Assembly: GCF_025200925.1 (NCBI RefSeq)
Contig: NZ_CP104174.1
Location: 2,728,001 to 2,792,000 of the forward strand
Direction: 5' to 3'
Length of the DNA: 64,000 nt
From: Bradyrhizobium sp. CB1015
Lineage (GTDB): Bacteria > Pseudomonadota > Alphaproteobacteria > Rhizobiales > Xanthobacteraceae
Shown here: one piece after another, positions 61,432 through 64,000 of the stretch
How the letters are laid out: every line of letters begins with the position of its first letter
Position numbering within the stretch: position 1 is the first letter of the stretch
Made by a program: the position numbers and the translations under genes
The notes under the pieces: generated by a model
Told to the model about the DNA's origin: nothing
The model's database searches: none
Seen by the model: the letters and a program-made list of their open reading frames with translations, nothing else

Positions 61432-61533
61432 CGTCATTCCGGGGCGATGCGAAGCATCGAGCCCGGAACCCATCGGGCCCAGCGGTGTAGAGAAATGGAT
61501 TCCGGGTTCGCGCTATGCGCGCCCCGGAATGAC
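61432..61533. repeat. Palindromic repeat, class 3 variant
   Basis: Arms CGTCATTCCGGGGCG...CGAGCCCGGAACCC and GGATTCCGGGTTCG...CGCCCCGGAATGAC. It ends a few bases before the ribosome site (GAGGGAG) of the rhodanese gene, so it lies in that gene's leader. Confidence 0.78.
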
Positions 61534-61548
61534 AAGAGGGAGAACCAT

Positions 61549-61962
61549 ATGCCCCAGACCATCACCCGCGGCATCAAGGCGCTGATCGACGAGGCCAATG
61601 CCGAGATCGAGACGCTCACCGCCAAGGACGCGATCGAGATCTCCAAGAACGGCGACGTCGTCATCGTCGACATCCGCGATCCCCGCGAGATCGAGCGCGA
61701 CGGCCGCATCCCCGGCGCCTTCGCCTGCACGCGCGGCATGCTCGAATTCTGGATCGACCCGCAGAGCCCCTACGCCAAGCCGATCTTCCAGGAGGACAAG
61801 AAGTTCGTGTTCCACTGCGCCGGCGGCTTGCGCTCAGCGCTCGCGGCCAAGACCGCGCAGGACATGGGCCTCAAGCCGGTCGCCCACATCGCCGGCGGCT
61901 ATGCCGCCTGGCGCGATGCCGGTGGCCCGACCGAGCAGTGGGAGCCGAGGAAGAAGGGGTGA
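61549..61962 (+). CDS. Rhodanese-like domain protein
   Basis: A 137-residue single-domain rhodanese. It has VVIVDIRDPREIERDGRIPGAFA, the active-site loop HCAGGLRSALA with the sulfur-carrying Cys, and GGYAAWRDAGGP at the end. It should transfer sulfane sulfur to cyanide or a protein thiol. ATG 61549 with GAGGGAG upstream. About 190 bases upstream of the mercaptopyruvate sulfurtransferase gene with a repeat between, so the two sulfur-handling genes are neighbours but not clearly one operon. Confidence 0.9.
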   Translation: MPQTITRGIKALIDEANAEIETLTAKDAIEISKNGDVVIVDIRDPREIERDGRIPGAFACTRGMLEFWIDPQSPYAKPIFQEDKKFVFHCAGGLRSALAAKTAQDMGLKPVAHIAGGYAAWRDAGGPTEQWEPRKKG

Positions 61963-61991
61963 GAAGTGCTGCGCTGTCGCGCCAATCTCCG

Positions 61992-62097
61992 CTGTCATTC
62001 CCCGCGAAAGCGGGGAATCCAGTACGCCGCAGCCTCTCGGCTCAATCATGACCGCCTCTGGAATACTGGATCGCCCGGTCAAGCCGGGCGATGACAG
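61992..62097. repeat. Palindromic repeat, class 3
   Basis: Hairpins TGTCATTCCCCGCGAAAGCG...GGGGAATCCAGTA and TACTGGATCGCCCGGTCAAG...GGGCGATGACA. Same class as 58779-58882. Lies between the two rhodanese-type genes. Confidence 0.8.
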
Positions 62098-62148
62098 CGG
62101 AGTCTGATGCGCACTGCTTCAACTTCGGAACGACAAGAAAGATATCGC

Positions 62149-63000
62149 ATGACTACCGACCCCCTCGTCTCCACCGAATGGCTCGCCGCTCACATCGGCG
62201 ATGCCAACGTCAAGATCCTCGACGCCAGCTTCAAGCTGCCGGGCGTGCTGCCGCTGCCGAAGGACGATTACCTCGCCGCGCATCTGCCGGGCGCCATGTT
62301 CTTCGACGTCGATGCGGTGTCGGATCATTCCAACCCGCTGCCGCACATGTTTCCGAGCGCGGAGCAGTTCGGCCGCGACGTCGGCAATCTCGGCATCGGA
62401 AATAGCGACACCGTCGTGCTCTACGATGCCGGCGGCTGGGTCGCGGCGCCTCGTGCCTGGTGGATGTTCCTGTCCTACGGCCACAGCAACGTGCGCATCC
62501 TCAATGGCGGTTTGAAGAAATGGCGCACTGAGGGGCGCGCGACCGAGAGCGGCGAGGTCAAGCCGAAGCCGGCGACGTTCACGGCGAGCTATGATGCCAA
62601 CCGCGTGCGCAGCATGCAGCAGCTGATCGCCAACCTCGAAAGCCGCAAGGAGCAGGTGATCGACGCGCGTGCTGCCGATCGGTTCGAAGGCCGCGCGCCC
62701 GAGCCGCGTCCGGGCATCCGCTCCGGCCACATCCCCGGCGCCCGCAACGTGCCCTACAATCTGCTGTTCGATGCCGCGACCGGCGAGATGAAGCCGCCCG
62801 ACGAGCTCCGCGCCGCCTTCACGAATGCCGGCGTCAAGCTGGATGCGCCGATCGTGACGAGCTGCGGCTCCGGCGTCTCCGCCGGCGTGCTGACCCTCGC
62901 GCTCTACCGCCTCGGCATCACCGACACCGCGCTCTATGACGGCTCGTGGTCGGAATGGGGCCAGGCCGGCGGCCCGGCCATCGCGACCGGCCCGGCGTGA
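62149..63000 (+). CDS. sseA: 3-mercaptopyruvate sulfurtransferase
   Basis: The 283-residue protein has two rhodanese domains in tandem. The N-terminal one lacks the active Cys (VVLYDAGGWVAAPRAWW) and the C-terminal one has the mercaptopyruvate-type loop SCGSGVSAG, where CG[ST]GV separates this family from thiosulfate rhodanese (CRxGxR). It moves sulfur from 3-mercaptopyruvate to acceptors. SGHIPGARNVPYNLLFD and DGSWSEWGQ are family blocks. Start ATG 62149. Ends 19 bases before the convergent last gene. Confidence 0.92.
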   Translation: MTTDPLVSTEWLAAHIGDANVKILDASFKLPGVLPLPKDDYLAAHLPGAMFFDVDAVSDHSNPLPHMFPSAEQFGRDVGNLGIGNSDTVVLYDAGGWVAAPRAWWMFLSYGHSNVRILNGGLKKWRTEGRATESGEVKPKPATFTASYDANRVRSMQQLIANLESRKEQVIDARAADRFEGRAPEPRPGIRSGHIPGARNVPYNLLFDAATGEMKPPDELRAAFTNAGVKLDAPIVTSCGSGVSAGVLTLALYRLGITDTALYDGSWSEWGQAGGPAIATGPA

Positions 63001-63018
63001 GGTTGTCGGAGTGGAGAG

Positions 63019-63927
63019 TCAGCGCGTGCGTGCGGTCGTTGTTGTCGCGAAAGCCGGCTGTTGCTGACCGAACGGATCGAGCTGCTGCTGCAGCTGCTGA
63101 GGCGGCGGACGACGCACCACGCGCTGGCGCTTCTTGGCCTTGGCCTTGCGCTTGGTCGCCTTGCTGTCCGACTTGGTGCTCTCGGCCTTGACCTTCGCCG
63201 GCGCATCGTTCGCGACCGTGGCAGCATTCAGCGCGGCGAGCCTTGCCGAGGCGACATCGATCGCAGCGGCTGCGAGGGCGGCGGTGGGGTCAACAGGCGC
63301 CGGCTCGCTGGCGGTTGCGGTAGGCTGGGCCTCGGGGATCGCGGCCGTGGTGTCGGCGGCGGTCAGCGTATCGGTGGAAGCCGGTGCTGCGGCTGCCACG
63401 GTTGGTTCGGGCTTGGTTGGCTCGATGGCCGGCACTTCCGCCGGGGGCGCGGCGGCCTCGGGCTGACCGTCGGTCTCGGTCGCCAGTGCGGCAACCTGTT
63501 CGGGCTCGCTCAGGGGCAGAGCGATGGTCGGCACCTGGTCGCGGAGCGATGGCGTGGTCTCGGCGGGCGGCTCCGGCTCGGCCCGCAGCACCGCGAGCAC
63601 CGGCTGGGCCGGCTCGGGCGCTTGCGCAAACACCTGCTCCTGCGGGCCGTTCCGCCAGCCGGGGTTGCTGACATATTGCTGGTGGGTCGCCCGCAGCAGC
63701 GCGGCGGTCCCTAGGCCGAACACCAGGATGGAGGTTGACAGCAGGATCGCGGCAAACAGGAAGCGAAAGCCGGGAAGCATCGAGCGGTTGCGAATTTCCG
63801 CCCCGGCGGCGGAGTGGCCGGGGCCCAAGAGCCATCTGAACGCGGTGACGGTACTGCTTGCCGCGTTCGCCACGCGGGACCGGAGCTCAAAAAGGTGGCG
63901 AATCAGGCTGATTCGACCATATCGCAA
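63019..63927 (-). CDS. Ala/Pro-rich single-pass membrane protein of unknown function
   Basis: The 302 residues have a basic N-terminus, one membrane segment at about 50-78 (FRFLFAAILLSTSILVFGLGTAALL), then a long low-complexity tail rich in Ala, Pro, Glu and Thr, a Lys cluster (DSKATKRKAKAKKRQRVVRR) and a Gln-rich end (PPPQQLQQQLDPFGQQQ). The tail is probably extended in the periplasm. Similar proteins occur widely in Bradyrhizobium without known role. The start may be later than the first Met, for example at MLPGF. Confidence 0.6.
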   Translation of the reverse strand: MRYGRISLIRHLFELRSRVANAASSTVTAFRWLLGPGHSAAGAEIRNRSMLPGFRFLFAAILLSTSILVFGLGTAALLRATHQQYVSNPGWRNGPQEQVFAQAPEPAQPVLAVLRAEPEPPAETTPSLRDQVPTIALPLSEPEQVAALATETDGQPEAAAPPAEVPAIEPTKPEPTVAAAAPASTDTLTAADTTAAIPEAQPTATASEPAPVDPTAALAAAAIDVASARLAALNAATVANDAPAKVKAESTKSDSKATKRKAKAKKRQRVVRRPPPQQLQQQLDPFGQQQPAFATTTTARTR

Positions 63928-64000
63928 GGCTTCCGCATCGTTCCGTTAAAATCGCGGCCCAACATCGCGGCAATTGATGGCGCGATACGATTTCAGCCCC

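Overview
The window reads as chromosomal DNA of a high-GC alphaproteobacterium, most likely Bradyrhizobium or a close relative. Three things point there. The enolase-superfamily protein at 6.5-7.7 kb has every catalytic residue at the positions I recall for the D-tartrate dehydratase of Bradyrhizobium japonicum. Several families of palindromic intergenic repeats of the kind that litter Bradyrhizobium genomes recur. The gene mix is soil/rhizobial: PQQ, PHB depolymerase, peptide-type ABC uptake, GMC and FMO oxidoreductases, and a SAM-cyclase-ATPase-TPR giant. No rRNA, tRNA, CRISPR array or prophage was recognised.

Layout. 0-2.5 kb holds the pqqABCDE operon on the minus strand, with pqqE cut by the window edge and a 26-residue pqqA precursor. 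2.7-11.5 kb holds a DUF6894-like protein, an IS481-family element sitting inside a palindromic repeat, an amidase / glutathione peroxidase / DUF3297 run, tarD, malonyl-CoA decarboxylase, and a divergent AraC/MFS pair. 11.8-16.1 kb is an RND efflux pump (adaptor then inner-membrane pump, no outer-membrane factor). 16.5-24.6 kb has an SDR-like epimerase, a secreted protein with a faint lysozyme-like motif, an FMO/cupin pair facing an AraC regulator, a hybrid histidine kinase and an XRE-cupin regulator. 24.8-32.6 kb is one long plus-strand operon: peptide-type ABC transporter, D-amino-acid-oxidase-like flavoenzyme, 2-hydroxyacid dehydrogenase and a fused double ATPase, with the XRE-cupin regulator divergent from it. 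33-43 kb is signalling and surface polysaccharide: a SAM-cyclase-ATPase-TPR protein, then a HlyD adaptor, a BcsA-like PilZ glycosyltransferase and an active-looking diguanylate cyclase.

43.2-45.3 kb is the most unusual place. A cassette of about 2 kb and visibly lower GC, carrying a small unknown protein and a metallophosphoesterase with an unassigned C-terminal domain, lies between two 73-bp direct repeats. The right-hand repeat is the 3' end of the intracellular PHB depolymerase gene phaZ and the left-hand one is an orphan copy of it. This looks like an insertion into the 3' end of phaZ that left the gene whole.

46.5-54 kb returns to metabolism: GST, a mandelate-racemase-family enzyme facing an AraC/GyrI regulator, an SMP-30 lactonase, a GNAT and a GMC oxidoreductase. 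54.1-58.6 kb is an insertion-sequence pile: an IS1182-family element abutting a 35-bp perfect inverted repeat and broken by a second IS481-family element (6-bp target duplication), then a repeat-like noncoding stretch and a frameshifted IS110-family element with hairpins upstream of its recombinase. 58.9-64 kb has MoxR and VWA genes, a small GlsB-type membrane protein, two rhodanese-type sulfurtransferases and an Ala/Pro-rich membrane protein.

Two themes tie the window together. First, the palindromic repeats are not inert: one encodes the last 27 residues of an AraC regulator, one is the IS481 target, one is a nested composite, and one abuts the IS1182 end. Second, both IS481-family transposases read past the end of their element and take their stop codon from the target DNA.
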